From NCBI RefSeq assembly GCF_012927745.1, contig NZ_JABBKX010000001.1, positions 372,001 through 436,000 on the forward strand: a DNA stretch of 64,000 nucleotides, read 5' to 3'. The stretch is from Neoroseomonas marina (lineage in GTDB: Bacteria; Pseudomonadota; Alphaproteobacteria; Acetobacterales; Acetobacteraceae). A program made the translations under genes and the position numbers. The notes under the pieces are model-generated. The model had not been told where the DNA came from. It did no database searches and saw nothing but the letters and a program-made list of their open reading frames with translations. Positions 25,227 through 34,820 of this stretch are shown here, in pieces; position 1 is the first letter of the stretch; each line of letters starts with the position of its first letter.

Positions 25227-26045
25227 CGTGGCCTCGGCCGCATGGGTCTCGAGCAGGAAGTGCCCGGCATCGAGGATGTGCGCCTCCATCCTCGGCAGCG
25301 CCTCGAGCCAGGACAGCGTCTCCCGCAGTTCGAAGAAGGGATCGTGCCGCCCCCACATCAGGAGCGCGGGCGGCCGATGCGTGGCGAGATAGGTGGCGAT
25401 CGCCGGGAAGGTCGCCGAATAGCGACCGTAGTCGGCGATGAGGGCACGCTGCGTGTCCATACGGCCAGGCCGCTGCATCACGCGCCAGTCGTCCTCCCAG
25501 CGGCTCGCGGGAATGCGCGCCGCGACGTCGGGCGGCACACCCTGGATGTACTGGTCGCGCGTACCTTCATAGGTCAGGTGGGCCGTCGCCTGCGCCGCGT
25601 TCGCCGGCGTCGGGTCCTTCCAGAACGCGTGGGTCGCGGCCCATGCCTCTCCCTGCCCGGTGTCATGGGCATTGGCGTTCTGGACGATCAGGCCCAGCAC
25701 CTGTTCGGGTGCACGCATGGCGATCTCGAGGCCGACGGGTGCGCCGAAGTCATGCAGATAGATGTAGCGCGGCCCGATCGAGAGATGCGCCAGCAGCTCG
25801 GTGACTGCCTGCGCGAAGGCGGAGAAGGACGGCGCGCGCAGCACGTCGGAGTCGCCGAAGCCGGGAAGGTCGGGTGCGATCATGTAGGCCCCCGGAAGGT
25901 GCGCCAGTACATGCCGGAACATGCGTGACGAACTCGGGAACCCGTGGATCAGCAGGACCGGCGGCGCCGATGGCGAGCCCGCGATCCGGAACGACAGGTC
26001 CGAGCCTGTCGAGAGCCGTAGCCGATAGTACCGGGCGGCTTCCAT
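25185..26045 (-). CDS. Alpha/beta hydrolase with Asp nucleophile (epoxide hydrolase/dehalogenase-like)
   Basis: 286 residues. HGFPSSS (34-40) forms the oxyanion region, the nucleophile elbow reads LHDFGAP with Asp99, and a C-terminal DAGHFLLE supplies the catalytic His. An Asp nucleophile places it with epoxide hydrolases and haloalkane dehalogenases rather than serine esterases. The cap domain contains GQGEAWAATHAFWKDPTPAN. Substrate unknown. It ends inside the 3-prime end of lysR on the opposite strand. No signal peptide. Confidence 0.8.
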   Translation of the reverse strand: MEAARYYRLRLSTGSDLSFRIAGSPSAPPVLLIHGFPSSSRMFRHVLAHLPGAYMIAPDLPGFGDSDVLRAPSFSAFAQAVTELLAHLSIGPRYIYLHDFGAPVGLEIAMRAPEQVLGLIVQNANAHDTGQGEAWAATHAFWKDPTPANAAQATAHLTYEGTRDQYIQGVPPDVAARIPASRWEDDWRVMQRPGRMDTQRALIADYGRYSATFPAIATYLATHRPPALLMWGRHDPFFELRETLSWLEALPRMEAHILDAGHFLLETHAAEATSLMRRFLVRTGAG

Positions 26046-26188
26046 CCGTACGTCGTGCAGGTATCGCGATGCGCGGAAAAGTCCTGCGCGATGCGCTCCC
26101 CGGAACGTGTTCCGGTCTCACGGTGGCGGCTGGCTCTCGACATGGCCGCCGGCCCGGACGTGCTGAGAGATTGTATCGAAGGAAAAAG

Positions 26189-26265
26189 TGGCGCGCCCGA
26201 AAGGATTCGAACCTCTGACCCCCAGATTCGTAGTCTGGTGCTCTATCCAGCTGAGCTACGGGCGC
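26189..26265 (-). tRNA. tRNA-Arg(ACG), copy 2
   Basis: 77 nt with encoded CCA (complement of 26189-26191). Acceptor GCGCCCG/CGGGCGC, anticodon loop CUACGAA (anticodon ACG, A37), T arm AGAGG-UUCGAAU-CCUUU. Differs from copy 1 at about ten positions, with T-stem differences compensated. Confidence 0.96.
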
Positions 26266-26301
26266 CCGTGCCGCATCGCGGCGAGGCGGCGGAAATAGCC
26301 G

Positions 26302-26334
26302 AGGCGGCGGTGGGGCGCAACCCCTCCGCCGCCT
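26302..26334 (-). terminator. Hairpin downstream of leuB
   Basis: AGGCGGCGG (26302-26310) and CCGCCGCCT (26326-26334) form a 9-bp stem, extended by GGGG/CCCC across one mismatch, 9 nt past the leuB stop. No T-run follows, so termination strength is uncertain; it marks the end of the leucine gene series. Confidence 0.55.
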
Positions 26335-26343
26335 GAAATCACG

Positions 26344-27459
26344 TCATGCCGACAGCTTGTCGAGTTCGCGCACCACGGCCTCACCCATCACGGAGGTGCC
26401 GACGCGGGCCATGCCCTGCTGCATGATGTCCGCCGTGCGCAGGCCGCCCGCGAGGACCTTGCCAACCGCGCTCTCGAGCAGCACCGCATCCTCCTCCATG
26501 CCGAAGGACCAGCGGAGCAGCATGGCGAAGGACAGGATCTGCGCGAGCGGATTCGCGATGCCCTTGCCCGCGATGTCGGGCGCCGATCCGTGGATCGGTT
26601 CGTAGAGCGCGTGACGCTTGCCCGTCGTCGGGTCCACCGCGCCGAGCGTCGCGGAAGGCAGCATGCCGAGCGAGCCGGTCAGCGCCGCCGCGAGGTCCGA
26701 CAGCACGTCGCCGAACAGGTTGCTGCCGAGGATGACGTCGAACTGCTTGGGCCGGCTGCACAGCTGCATCGCGCAGTTGTCGGCGTACATGTTCTCGAGC
26801 TGGACGTCCGGATACTCGGCCTTCTGGATCTCGCCGACGACGGCGCGCCACAGGCGGCCCGACTGCATGACGTTCGCCTTCTCGACCGACGTCACCTTGT
26901 TGCGGCGCTTGCGCGCCAGGTCGAAGGCGACGCGAGCGACGCGGGCGATCTCGTCCTCATGGTAGACGTCGGTGTCGAAGCCGCGGCGCTTGCCGTCGGG
27001 CAGCGTCTCGACGCCGCGCGGCTCGCCGAAATAGACGCCGCCGGTCGACTCGCGCACGACCATGATGTCGACGCCGCGCACGATGTCCGCCTTCAGCGAG
27101 GAGGCCTCCACCAGCGGGTCCATCACCAGCGCCGGGCGCAGGTTGGCGAACAGACCGAGGTCCTTGCGCAGACGCAGGATGCCGAGCTCCGGACGCTGCT
27201 CGAAGGGCAGGCTGTCCCACTTCGGCCCGCCGACCGAGCCGAACAGCACGGCATCGGCCGCCTTGGCCTTCGCCACGGTCTCGTCCGTGATGGGCGTGCC
27301 CTGGGCGTCGATCGACGCGCCACCGACGATGCCTTCATCGATGTCGAAGGAGACGGCGCGGCGGCGACCCATCCAGTCGATGACGCGACGCACTTCGCGC
27401 ATCACCTCGGGACCGATCCCGTCGCCGGGCAGGATGAGAAGTTTCTTGTTGGAAGCCAT
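26344..27459 (-). CDS. leuB: 3-isopropylmalate dehydrogenase
   Basis: 371 residues. Oxidative decarboxylation of 3-isopropylmalate in leucine synthesis, NAD-dependent. [10 protein letters not shown] at the N-terminus, the substrate-binding [15 protein letters not shown] with [10 protein letters not shown], the Lys of [21 protein letters not shown] and the NAD-binding [15 protein letters not shown] are all present. The ATG at 27459 has GGAG-rich sequence upstream. It follows leuD by 64 nt. Confidence 0.97.
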   Translation of the reverse strand: MASNKKLLILPGDGIGPEVMREVRRVIDWMGRRRAVSFDIDEGIVGGASIDAQGTPITDETVAKAKAADAVLFGSVGGPKWDSLPFEQRPELGILRLRKDLGLFANLRPALVMDPLVEASSLKADIVRGVDIMVVRESTGGVYFGEPRGVETLPDGKRRGFDTDVYHEDEIARVARVAFDLARKRRNKVTSVEKANVMQSGRLWRAVVGEIQKAEYPDVQLENMYADNCAMQLCSRPKQFDVILGSNLFGDVLSDLAAALTGSLGMLPSATLGAVDPTTGKRHALYEPIHGSAPDIAGKGIANPLAQILSFAMLLRWSFGMEEDAVLLESAVGKVLAGGLRTADIMQQGMARVGTSVMGEAVVRELDKLSA

Positions 27460-27523
27460 ACGGGAACGTCTCCTGGTCAGTCGGGAGACGCCCCGGGTGG
27501 ACGCCGCCCGGGGAACGGTCAGC

Positions 27524-28135
27524 TCAGGCGTAGAGCCAGGGCTGAGCCGCCTTTTGCTTGGATTCGAAGCTGTCGATGGCGGGCGCGTGCTGCAGCGTCT
27601 GGCCGATGTCGTCGAGGCCGTTCAGCAGCAGGTGACGACGCAGCGGGTCGATCTTGAACGGGATCTCTTCTCCGTTCGGGCGCACCACCACTTCGCGCTC
27701 GAGGTCGACGGTGACGCGGGCATTCGCACCCAGCTTCGCGTCTTCCATGAGCTGCGCGCAGACGTCCTTCGGAAGCCGCACCGGCAGGACGCCGTTCTTG
27801 AAGCAGTTGTTGTGGAAGATGTCGGCGAAGTCCGGCGCGATCACGCAGCGGATGCCGAAGTCGAGCAGCGCCCAGGGCGCATGCTCGCGCGAGGAGCCGC
27901 AGCCGAAATTCTCGAAGGCGATGAGGATCTCGGCCTTGCGGTAAGGCTCCTGGTTCAGGACGAAGTCGGGGTTCTCCGAGCCGTCTTCCTTGTAGCGGAA
28001 GTTGGCAAAGAGGTTCTTCCCGAAGCCGAGGCGCGAGATCGACTTGAGGAAGCGCGCCGGGATGATCTGGTCGGTGTCGACATTCGCCTTGGGGAGCGGG
28101 GCGGCGATGCCGGTCAGCGTCGTGAAGGCCTGCAT
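27524..28135 (-). CDS. leuD: 3-isopropylmalate dehydratase small subunit
   Basis: 203 residues, standard length. The swivelling domain of isopropylmalate isomerase: [30 protein letters not shown] and [20 protein letters not shown] match the family. It pairs with LeuC to isomerise 2- to 3-isopropylmalate. The ATG at 28135 is one base past the leuC stop, so the subunits are made together. Confidence 0.97.
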   Translation of the reverse strand: MQAFTTLTGIAAPLPKANVDTDQIIPARFLKSISRLGFGKNLFANFRYKEDGSENPDFVLNQEPYRKAEILIAFENFGCGSSREHAPWALLDFGIRCVIAPDFADIFHNNCFKNGVLPVRLPKDVCAQLMEDAKLGANARVTVDLEREVVVRPNGEEIPFKIDPLRRHLLLNGLDDIGQTLQHAPAIDSFESKQKAAQPWLYA

Positions 28136-28136
28136 G

Positions 28137-29567
28137 TCACACGGTCTCCTTCGGCTGATAGTCGCGCACGTCGGCGAGGTGCCCGGCCACCGCGGCGGCC
28201 GCGGCCATCGCCGGGGAGAGCAGGTGCGTGCGCCCGCCCGGGCCCTGGCGGCCTTCGAAGTTGCGGTTGGACGTGCTGGCCGACCGCTGGCCCGGCGTCA
28301 GCTTGTCCGGGTTCATGCCGAGGCACATGGAGCACCCCGCCTCGCGCCACTCGAAGCCTGCCTCGCGCAGGATGCGGTCGAGGCCTTCCTGTTCCGCCTG
28401 CTTCTTCACCAGGCCCGAGCCCGGCACGACCATGGCGCGCACGCCATCGGCGACCTTGCGGCCGCGGGCGATGGCGGCGGCGGCGCGGATGTCCTCGATG
28501 CGCGAATTGGTGCAGGAGCCGATGAAGACGACATCGACCTTGAGGTCCTGCAGTCGCTGGCCGGGCGTGAGGCCCATGTACTGGACCATGCGCTCCATCT
28601 GGGCGCGCTTGGCCTCGTCGGCCACGTCCGCCGGGTTCGGGACCACGCCGGTGATCGGCAGCACCGCCTCGGGGTTGGTGCCCCAGGTGACCTGCGGGGC
28701 GATCTCATGCGCGTTCAGGCGGAGCTCGGTGTCGAAATGCGCCCCGGCGTCGGAGGGCAGCGTCTTCCACCACTCCATCGCGCGCTTCAGCGCATCGCCC
28801 TTCGGGCCGTTCGGCGTCTTCGCGATGTAGTCGTAGGTCGTCTGGTCCGGGGCCACCATGCCGGCGCGGGCGCCGCCCTCGATCGACATGTTGCAGACCG
28901 TCATGCGGCCGGCCATGTCGAGCGCGCGGATCGCGTCGCCGGCATATTCGATGACGTGCCCCGTGCCGCCCGCCGTACCGATCCTGCCGATAATGGCAAG
29001 CACGATGTCCTTGCCCGAGCAGCCGAAGGCGAGGTTGCCGTCCACGCTGATGCGCATGTTCTTCGCCGGCTTCTGCAGCAGCGTCTGGGTGGCGAGCACG
29101 TGCTCGACCTCCGAGGTGCCGATGCCGAAGGCGAGCGCGCCCATCGCGCCATGCGTCGAGGTGTGGCTGTCGCCGCATACGATGGTCATGCCCGGCAGCG
29201 AGCGGCCGAGCTCCGGCCCGATGACGTGCACGATGCCCTGCCGCTCATCCAGCAGCGGGATCAGCGGCATGCCGAACTCGGCGGCGTTCTTCTCGAGGGT
29301 GGCGACCTGCAGCGCGCTCTCGGGGTCGACGATGCCCGTGTAGCGGGATTCGTCGGTCGCGATGTTGTGGTCGATCACGCCGAGCGTCGCCTCGGGGCGA
29401 CGGATCTTGCGGCCAGCCGCCCGCAGGCCGTCGAAGGCCTGCGGCGTCGTCACTTCATGGGTCAGGTGAAGATCGATGTAGAGCAGTGCCGTGCCGTCCG
29501 GGAGCGTGTCCACCACATGGGCGTCCCAGATCTTGTCGAACAAAGTGCGCGGCTTCTGCGCTGACAT
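28137..29567 (-). CDS. leuC: 3-isopropylmalate dehydratase large subunit
   Basis: 476 residues, aconitase superfamily. [4Fe-4S] ligands are in [12 protein letters not shown] and [36 protein letters not shown] and [17 protein letters not shown]-like terminal blocks are present. The ATG at 29567 has GGGAG 6 nt upstream; the 12 extra residues of a longer reading have no homology. It is separated from rplS by a 60-nt gap with a strong hairpin. Confidence 0.97.
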   Translation of the reverse strand: MSAQKPRTLFDKIWDAHVVDTLPDGTALLYIDLHLTHEVTTPQAFDGLRAAGRKIRRPEATLGVIDHNIATDESRYTGIVDPESALQVATLEKNAAEFGMPLIPLLDERQGIVHVIGPELGRSLPGMTIVCGDSHTSTHGAMGALAFGIGTSEVEHVLATQTLLQKPAKNMRISVDGNLAFGCSGKDIVLAIIGRIGTAGGTGHVIEYAGDAIRALDMAGRMTVCNMSIEGGARAGMVAPDQTTYDYIAKTPNGPKGDALKRAMEWWKTLPSDAGAHFDTELRLNAHEIAPQVTWGTNPEAVLPITGVVPNPADVADEAKRAQMERMVQYMGLTPGQRLQDLKVDVVFIGSCTNSRIEDIRAAAAIARGRKVADGVRAMVVPGSGLVKKQAEQEGLDRILREAGFEWREAGCSMCLGMNPDKLTPGQRSASTSNRNFEGRQGPGGRTHLLSPAMAAAAAVAGHLADVRDYQPKETV

Positions 29568-29592
29568 CGTTTTCTCCCGAAAGTGCAGTCCA

Positions 29593-29617
29593 GGGCGCCG
29601 CACGCATCGCGGCGCCC
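29593..29617 (-). terminator. Hairpin between rplS and leuC
   Basis: GGGCGCCGC (29593-29601), 7-nt loop, GCGGCGCCC (29609-29617): a perfect 9-bp stem just after the rplS stop. It could end the ribosomal operon or partially attenuate into leuCDB. No T-run. Confidence 0.55.
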
Positions 29618-29627
29618 CTTGAGGTCG

Positions 29628-30035
29628 TCAGGCTTCCGCGGCGGCGGCGGCAGCCTTGGGCGCCGCGTCGGCCTTGTTGCCCAGCTTCTCGGCGATGCGC
29701 GCCGACTTACCGGTGCGGCCACGCAGGTAGTACAGCTTCGCGCGGCGCACCTTGCCGCGGCGGACCACCTGAATCTCGGCCACGTTCGGGGAATAGAGCG
29801 GGAACACGCGCTCCACGCCCTCGCCGTAGGAGAGCTTGCGCACCGTGAAGTTGCTCTGCACGCCCTTGTTGGAACGCGCGATGACCACGCCTTCGTAGGC
29901 CTGGGTGCGGACGCGCTCGCCTTCCTGCACCTTCACCATGACGCGGACGGTGTCGCCCGGGGCGAAGTCCGGCGTGGCGCGGGCGGCGGTGAGGCGAGAC
30001 AGCTGCTCGGCCTCGAACTGCTCCAGAAGATTCAT
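29628..30035 (-). CDS. rplS: 50S ribosomal protein L19
   Basis: 135 residues. [72 protein letters not shown] and [23 protein letters not shown] match L19, which sits at the 30S-50S interface. A short Ala-rich tail (KAAAAAAEA) extends it slightly. It follows trmD by 25 nt as in most proteobacteria. Confidence 0.98.
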   Translation of the reverse strand: MNLLEQFEAEQLSRLTAARATPDFAPGDTVRVMVKVQEGERVRTQAYEGVVIARSNKGVQSNFTVRKLSYGEGVERVFPLYSPNVAEIQVVRRGKVRRAKLYYLRGRTGKSARIAEKLGNKADAAPKAAAAAAEA

Positions 30036-30060
30036 CTTCGTGGTCCTTTCCTAAGTCCGT

Positions 30061-30801
30061 TTAGGCGGCGGCGGGGTGGCCGTCCATGCCCCCTGCCCCG
30101 CGTTGTTTCGCTTCGTGCCGTGCCCACAGGTCGGGCCGGCGCTCCTTGGTGATCCGCTCGCTCTCCGCGCGCCGCCAGCGGGCGATCTCCGCATGGTGGC
30201 CGGAGAGCAGCACGTCCGGGATGGCCCGCCCCTGCCAGTCGGCGGGCCGGGTGTAGTGGGGGTATTCCAGCAGCCCCTCGGCGCCGTGGCTTTCCTCGGC
30301 CGCGCTGTCCGCCGCGCCCATCACGCCCGGCAGCAGCCGGACGCAGGCGTCGAGCAGCACGAGGGCCGCCGTCTCGCCCCCGCTCAGCACGTAGTCGCCG
30401 ATCGAGACCTCGACCATGCCGCGCGCCTCGATGACGCGCTGGTCGATGCCTTCGTAGCGGCCGCAGAGCAGGACGCAGCCCGGCCCCTCGGCGAGCGTCC
30501 GGACCATGGCCTGGTCCAGCAGCCGCCCGCGCGGGGTCAGGTAGATCAGCGGGCGGGCATCGCCGTCCGGCAGAACCCCCCCGATCGCCGCGTCCAGCAC
30601 GTCCGGGCGCATCACCATCCCCGCCCCGCCGCCGGCCGGCGTGTCGTCCACCGTGCGGTGGCGGTCGGTGGCGGCGGCACGGATGTCGTGCGCCTCCAGC
30701 GACCACCTGCCGTCACGCAGCGCGCGGCCGGCGAGCGACAGGCCGAGCGGCCCCGGGAACATCTCCGGGAACAGCGTGAGGATGGAGGCGCGCCAGGTCA
30801 T
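30061..30801 (-). CDS. trmD: tRNA (guanine37-N1)-methyltransferase
   Basis: 246 residues. SPOUT methyltransferase that makes m1G37, preventing frameshifts. Knot-region motifs [14 protein letters not shown] and [11 protein letters not shown] and the [10 protein letters not shown] segment are intact. The ATG at 30801 overlaps the rimM stop (ATGA). One of the two local tRNA-Arg(ACG) genes carries G37, though G36-G37 context is what TrmD needs. Confidence 0.97.
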   Translation of the reverse strand: MTWRASILTLFPEMFPGPLGLSLAGRALRDGRWSLEAHDIRAAATDRHRTVDDTPAGGGAGMVMRPDVLDAAIGGVLPDGDARPLIYLTPRGRLLDQAMVRTLAEGPGCVLLCGRYEGIDQRVIEARGMVEVSIGDYVLSGGETAALVLLDACVRLLPGVMGAADSAAEESHGAEGLLEYPHYTRPADWQGRAIPDVLLSGHHAEIARWRRAESERITKERRPDLWARHEAKQRGAGGMDGHPAAA

Positions 30802-31319
30802 GCCGCGTGCTCCTCCCCGGCCTCGGGACGGACGATGATCTCCCCCGGCGGCACCACGGTGACGCGCCCGCCGGCGACATCGACCACCGGCACCACGGCC
30901 TTCGTGAAGGGCAGCAGGTGCTCGCGCCCCTGGCCGTCCACGATCAGGAAGGGACCGGCCCCGTGGTCTTCCACCGCGCGGACCGTGCCGAGGCTCTCCC
31001 CACCCTCCGTCACGGCCGCGAGGCCGATCAGGTCGGTCAGGTAGAATTCCTCCTCCTCCGTCGCCGGCAGCCGGTCGCGCTCGACAAAGAGCTTCGTCCC
31101 GGTCAGGCGCTGCGCCGCGTCGCGGTCGGCCACACCCTCGATGGCGGCGATGTCGCCGCCCTTGAGCGTGATCGCGAAGCGCCGCGTGCCGGAGGCATCG
31201 GTCAGCGGGGAATAGGCGGCGATGGCGGCCGGGTCCTCGGTGAAGGCGCGCAGGCGCACGAGACCGCGCACGCCATGCGGCCTGCCGATCTCCCCCACCA
31301 TCACGCGCTTCACCGCCAC
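30798..31319 (-). CDS. rimM: 16S rRNA processing protein RimM
   Basis: 173 residues. Maturation factor for the 30S head that binds S19. N-terminal RimM domain ([25 protein letters not shown]) and a C-terminal PRC barrel ([17 protein letters not shown]...[13 protein letters not shown]). Start taken as GTG at 31319; an internal ATG six codons later is possible. Overlaps trmD by 4 nt. Confidence 0.95.
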   Translation of the reverse strand: MAVKRVMVGEIGRPHGVRGLVRLRAFTEDPAAIAAYSPLTDASGTRRFAITLKGGDIAAIEGVADRDAAQRLTGTKLFVERDRLPATEEEEFYLTDLIGLAAVTEGGESLGTVRAVEDHGAGPFLIVDGQGREHLLPFTKAVVPVVDVAGGRVTVVPPGEIIVRPEAGEEHAA

Positions 31320-31346
31320 GTCACGTCACCCGGTTCGCGGACTGCG

Positions 31347-31682
31347 TCAGCCCGCCGCGGCGGCCGCGGCGCGTTCCTGCGCCTTCTTCTTCGGCGCGGA
31401 CTGCTTCGGCTGCTCGCGGAACGCGGGCATCGGGGCGAGGCCGGCCTTGCCGAGGAACTTCGCGACGCGATCGGTCGCCACCGCGCCCTGGCTCAGCCAG
31501 TGGGAGATGCGCTCGTCCTTCAGGCGGACGCGCTCGGCGTGCTCGGCCGGCAGCATCGGGTTGTAGGAGCCCACGGCCTCGATGAAGCGGCCGTCGCGCG
31601 GCGAACGGCTGTCGGCCACCACGATGTGGTAGTACGGGCGCTTCTTCGCACCGGCGCGGGCAAGGCGGATCTTGAGGCCCAT
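31347..31682 (-). CDS. rpsP: 30S ribosomal protein S16
   Basis: 111 residues. [42 protein letters not shown] is canonical S16; the C-terminus carries an alphaproteobacterial Lys/Ala-rich extension. It follows ffh by 23 nt and precedes rimM by 27 nt, the classic ffh-rpsP-rimM-trmD-rplS order. Confidence 0.98.
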   Translation of the reverse strand: MGLKIRLARAGAKKRPYYHIVVADSRSPRDGRFIEAVGSYNPMLPAEHAERVRLKDERISHWLSQGAVATDRVAKFLGKAGLAPMPAFREQPKQSAPKKKAQERAAAAAAG

Positions 31683-31705
31683 AGAGGCTTCCTTTCGTCA
31701 GGTCT

Positions 31706-33091
31706 TCAGAAGGGTCGTCGGTTTCCGGCCCCGGGGAGCAACGCGGCGAGCCCGCCACGCATCAGCCCCTTCTGGCCGAGCTTGTTCATCCGCTTCATCA
31801 TCGCGGACATGTCGTCGAACTGCTTGAGCAGCTTGTTCACTTCCTGAACCGAAGTGCCCGACCCCGCGGCGATGCGCTTCTTGCGCGACGCCTTGATGAG
31901 GTCCGGCGCGCGGCGCTCGCGCGGCGTCATCGAGGAGATGATCGCCGCCTGCCGCTTCAGGATCGAGGTGTCGAGGTTCGCGTCGTTGAGCTGCTGCTTG
32001 ATCTTGCCCACGCCGGGCAGCATCCCGAGGATGCCCTGCAGGCTGCCCATCTTGCCGATCTGCTTCAGCTGGGAGGCGTAGTCCTCCAGCGTGAACTGGC
32101 CCTTCTGCATCCGGGCCGCGAGCTTCTCGGCCTCGTCCTGGTCGATCGTCGCCGCCGCCTTCTCGACGAGCGAGACGATGTCGCCCATGCCGAGGATGCG
32201 CGACGCGATGCGGTCCGGATGGAAGTCCTCGAGCGCGTCGAGCTTCTCGCCCGCGCCCAGCAGCTTGATCGGCGCCCCGGTGACGGCGCGCATGGACAGG
32301 GCCGCGCCGCCGCGCGCATCGCCGTCGATGCGCGTCATGACGATGCCGGTGACGCCGACCTTCTCGTGGAAGGCCTTGGCGGTGTTCACCGCGTCCTGAC
32401 CGGTCATGGCGTCCACGACCAGCAGCGTCTCGTGCGGGTTGGTGGCGAGCTTGACCTGCGCCACCTCCTCCATCAGCGCCTCGTCGATGGCGAGGCGGCC
32501 GGCGGTGTCGAGCACCACCACGTCGTAGAGCTCGCGCCGCGCCACATCCATCGCGCGGGCGGCGATCTGGATCGGCGTCTGGCCCGGCACGATCGGGAGC
32601 GAGGTAACCTCGGCCTGCTGCGCGAGCGTCTGCAGCTGCAGCTGCGCCGCCGGGCGATGCACGTCGAGCGAGGCGAGCAGCACCTTCTTCTTCTCGCGCG
32701 TGCGCAGGCGCAGCGCGATCTTGCCCGAGGTCGTCGTCTTGCCCGAGCCCTGCAGGCCGACCATCAGGATCGGCACCGGGGCGGGCGCGTTCAGGTCGAT
32801 GCCGCGCTTGCCGTCATCGGACGCGCCGCCGCCCAGCGCTTCGACCAGCGCGTCGTTGACGACCTTGATGACCTGCTGCGCGGGGGAGACCGAGCGCAGG
32901 ACTTCCTGCCCGACGGCGCGCTCGCGGACCTTGTTGACCAGGTCGCGGACCACCGGCAGCGCGACGTCGGCCTCCAGCAGCGCCACGCGGACCTCGCGCA
33001 GCGCTTCCGTGACGTCGGCCTCCGACAGCGCGCCGCGGCGGCGCAGCCGGTCGAAGACCCCGTTCAGCTTGCTGGACAATGCCTCGAACAT
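31706..33091 (-). CDS. ffh: Signal recognition particle protein Ffh
   Basis: 461 residues. GTPase that, with 4.5S RNA, targets nascent inner-membrane proteins. N domain (1-85), G domain with GLQGSGKTTTSGK, DTAGRL, TRIDGDARGGAALS, and a Met-rich M domain with the RNA-binding SMTPRERRAPDLIKASRKKRIAAGSG. The ATG at 33091 is followed by MFEALSSKLNGVFDRLRRRG, the usual start. First gene of the leftward operon; no SRP RNA gene was recognised nearby. Confidence 0.97.
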   Translation of the reverse strand: MFEALSSKLNGVFDRLRRRGALSEADVTEALREVRVALLEADVALPVVRDLVNKVRERAVGQEVLRSVSPAQQVIKVVNDALVEALGGGASDDGKRGIDLNAPAPVPILMVGLQGSGKTTTSGKIALRLRTREKKKVLLASLDVHRPAAQLQLQTLAQQAEVTSLPIVPGQTPIQIAARAMDVARRELYDVVVLDTAGRLAIDEALMEEVAQVKLATNPHETLLVVDAMTGQDAVNTAKAFHEKVGVTGIVMTRIDGDARGGAALSMRAVTGAPIKLLGAGEKLDALEDFHPDRIASRILGMGDIVSLVEKAAATIDQDEAEKLAARMQKGQFTLEDYASQLKQIGKMGSLQGILGMLPGVGKIKQQLNDANLDTSILKRQAAIISSMTPRERRAPDLIKASRKKRIAAGSGTSVQEVNKLLKQFDDMSAMMKRMNKLGQKGLMRGGLAALLPGAGNRRPF

Positions 33092-33414
33092 CGGGCGGTC
33101 CGTTCAGTCCTTCACACGCGTTGCGGCCGCCCCAAAAGGCTTTGCGCCGCTGCGCGAGCCTTCGCGGAGCGGCGGAGCCCAGCCCATAGGGGGCCGGACC
33201 GACGGTTCGGGGCGAACCGGGGAGACCGGCGTTTAGGACCCGGACAGGGCGGGGTCAAGCGGAACCGGAGGGGCGCCGCCCCTCCGGACCACCCCGCCAA
33301 AGGCCGAAAGACCTTTGGGAACCGATACCTGGGCGCCCGTCACCGCAATGTGGGTTCCCATCCTGGCCCGCCTGGGGTCCTTGTCGGGTGACCGGTCCGG
33401 GGGAAGATACCGCC
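33092..33414. other. Divergent intergenic region with tandem hairpins
   Basis: 323 bp between ffh and the first DUF1801 gene, without a supported ORF. Contents: a GCCGCT...AGCGGC hairpin near 33145-33175, then two adjacent perfect hairpins at 33265-33287 and 33297-33318 (listed), and GGGAACC...GGGTTCCC arms beyond. The ffh promoter must be near its left end. Confidence 0.6.
33265..33318. repeat. Tandem-hairpin intergenic element
   Basis: CCGGAGGGG/CCCCTCCGG (33265-33287, 9-bp stem, 5-nt loop) is followed 9 nt later by CCAAAGG/CCTTTGG (33297-33318, 7-bp stem, 8-nt loop), then GGAACCG. The string CCTTTGGGAAC also occurs in the centre of the 51.6-kb palindrome, which suggests a shared REP-like family. 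Confidence 0.6.
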
Positions 33415-33858
33415 ATGGCACGCAATGGGCCCAACAAGACGGCAAAGGCCGCGGGCGAACCCGTCCTGCTCTCCGGCGGGAACCCGCAGATCCCCAAGGG
33501 CGACGGCGATGCCCCCGTGCAGGCCTATATCGCCGCCATGCCGGGCTGGAAGAGCGACATCGGCCGGCAACTCGACGCCCTCGTCACCCGCACCATTCCG
33601 AACCTGCAAAAGGCGGTGAAGTGGAACTCCCCCCTCTATGGCGTCGAGGGCCAGGGCTTCTTCCTCGGTGTCCATTGCTTCGCGAAGTACATCAAGCTCG
33701 CCTTCTTCCGCGGCGCCGATCTGGACCCGATGCCGCCCGTGGCCTCCAAGGACCCGAACACGCGCTACTTCCATATCCACGAGGAAGACGGCTTCGACGA
33801 AGCCCGCCTGGCCGGCTGGATCCGCCAGGCCGCACGACAGCCAGGCTGGGAGCCATGA
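33415..33858 (+). CDS. DUF1801 domain protein (first of two)
   Basis: 147 residues from the ATG at 33415; GGGGGAAG lies upstream. DUF1801/YdhG-type fold: VQAYIAAMPGWKSDIGRQLDALV, KWNSPLYGVEGQGFFLGVHCFAKYIKLAFFRGADLDP, then a C-terminal half with YFHIHEEDGFDE. The family is uncharacterised, sometimes next to stress genes. A GTG at 33388 could add nine residues. Its TGA lies inside an ATGA at the head of the next reading frame. Confidence 0.8.
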   Translation: MARNGPNKTAKAAGEPVLLSGGNPQIPKGDGDAPVQAYIAAMPGWKSDIGRQLDALVTRTIPNLQKAVKWNSPLYGVEGQGFFLGVHCFAKYIKLAFFRGADLDPMPPVASKDPNTRYFHIHEEDGFDEARLAGWIRQAARQPGWEP

Positions 33859-33872
33859 TCAAGGAGAACCCG

Positions 33873-34250
33873 ATGGAGTCGCCCGCGGCACTGATCGACG
33901 CCAGGATCGCCGAACTCGCCGACTGGCGGGGCGGGACCCTCGCCCGCATCCGCGCCCTGATCCACATGGCGGACCCCGAGGTGACCGAGACCTGGAAATG
34001 GCGCGGCGTGCCGGTCTGCGAACACGCCGGCATCATCTGCACCGGCGAGACCTACAAGGCCGTCGTGAAGCTGACCTTCGCCAAGGGCGCGGCGCTCGAC
34101 GACCCGGCCGGCCTGTTCAATGCCAGCCTGGAGGGGAATACCCGCCGCGCCATCGATATCCGCGAGGGCGAGGCGATCGACGAAACCGCCTTCATGGCCC
34201 TGATCCGCGCCGCGGTGGCGCTGAACACGGCGCAGAAGCCGCGCCGCTGA
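33873..34250 (+). CDS. DUF1801 domain protein (second of two)
   Basis: 125 residues from the ATG at 33873, which has AAGGAG exactly 6 nt upstream; the ATG at 33855 overlaps the previous stop (ATGA) but lacks such a site. Same family as the neighbour: WRGGTLARIRALIHMADPEVTETWKWRGVPVCEHAGIICTGETYKAVVKLTFAKGAALDD. The two adjacent DUF1801 proteins are divergent in sequence, so not a recent duplication. Function unknown. Confidence 0.8.
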   Translation: MESPAALIDARIAELADWRGGTLARIRALIHMADPEVTETWKWRGVPVCEHAGIICTGETYKAVVKLTFAKGAALDDPAGLFNASLEGNTRRAIDIREGEAIDETAFMALIRAAVALNTAQKPRR

Positions 34251-34252
34251 AG

Positions 34253-34271
34253 GGGGAGGACCGCCCTCCCC
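34253..34271. terminator. Bidirectional hairpin between DUF1801 gene and infC
   Basis: GGGGAGG (34253-34259), loop ACCGC, CCTCCCC (34265-34271): 7-bp stem filling the gap between convergent stop codons. Confidence 0.55.
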
Positions 34272-34277
34272 GCTCCC

Positions 34278-34820
34278 TTACTTCGGCGCCAGCACCATGA
34301 TCATCTGGCGGTTCTCGAGCCGCGGGAACTGCTCGACCTTGGTCGTCTCGGCCAGTTCCGTCCGGATCCGGTCCAGCACCTTCACGCCCAGATCCTGGTG
34401 CGCCATCTCGCGGCCGCGGAAGCGAAGGGTCACCTTCACCTTGTCGCCTTCCGAGATGAAGGTCTTCATCTGGCGCATCTTCACATCGTAGTCGTGGTCG
34501 TCGATGTTCGGACGGACCTTGATTTCCTTGATCTCGACGACCTTCTGCTTCTTCCGCGCCTCGTTCGCCTTCTTCTGCTGCTCGTACTTGTACTTGCCGT
34601 AGTCGAGGATCTTGCAGACAGGCGGCACCGCGTTGGGCGAGATCTCGACCAGGTCCAGGCCGACGTCATAGGCGCGGATCAGCGCCTCGCGGGCGGTCAT
34701 CACGCCCTGCATCTCGCCGTGCTGGTCGATCAGGCGCACCTGCGGGACGCGGATATCGTCGTTGATGCGCGGGCCGTCGCGGGTCGGGGCCTGGGCGGCG
34801 GGCATGGGGGCTCGGGCTAT
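34278..34820 (-). CDS. infC: Translation initiation factor IF-3, apparent AUA start
   Basis: 180 residues if begun at ATA (34820-34818). IF-3 N-domain ([29 protein letters not shown]), Lys-rich linker ([18 protein letters not shown]) and C-domain ([41 protein letters not shown]) are complete. The only good ribosome site, AGGAG at 34827-34831, is 6 nt before ATA and 21 nt before the first ATG (34805); ATA and ATG are in frame with four codons between. IF-3 is known for rare AUU/AUA/AUC starts that let it repress its own translation. It follows thrS by about 50 nt, the usual order. Confidence 0.9.
   Translation of the reverse strand: MARAPMPAAQAPTRDGPRINDDIRVPQVRLIDQHGEMQGVMTAREALIRAYDVGLDLVEISPNAVPPVCKILDYGKYKYEQQKKANEARKKQKVVEIKEIKVRPNIDDHDYDVKMRQMKTFISEGDKVKVTLRFRGREMAHQDLGVKVLDRIRTELAETTKVEQFPRLENRQMIMVLAPK

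Noticed and set aside
23091-26265. Genomic island with integrase at tRNA-Arg
   Set aside because: No integrase, attachment-site duplication of the tRNA end, or mobility gene between the two tRNAs; kept only as a question.
28002-29564. 520-residue plus-strand frame opposite leuC/leuD
   Set aside because: Shadow; leuC and leuD retain Fe-S and swivel-domain motifs.
33092-33414. SRP 4.5S RNA gene beside ffh
   Set aside because: No sequence resembling the conserved SRP RNA hairpin (GGAA tetraloop region with A-rich internal loop) could be recognised.
34806-34820. ATG at 34805 as the infC start
   Set aside because: 21 nt from the only ribosome site; the AUA at 34820 is at the expected distance, as discussed in the finding.
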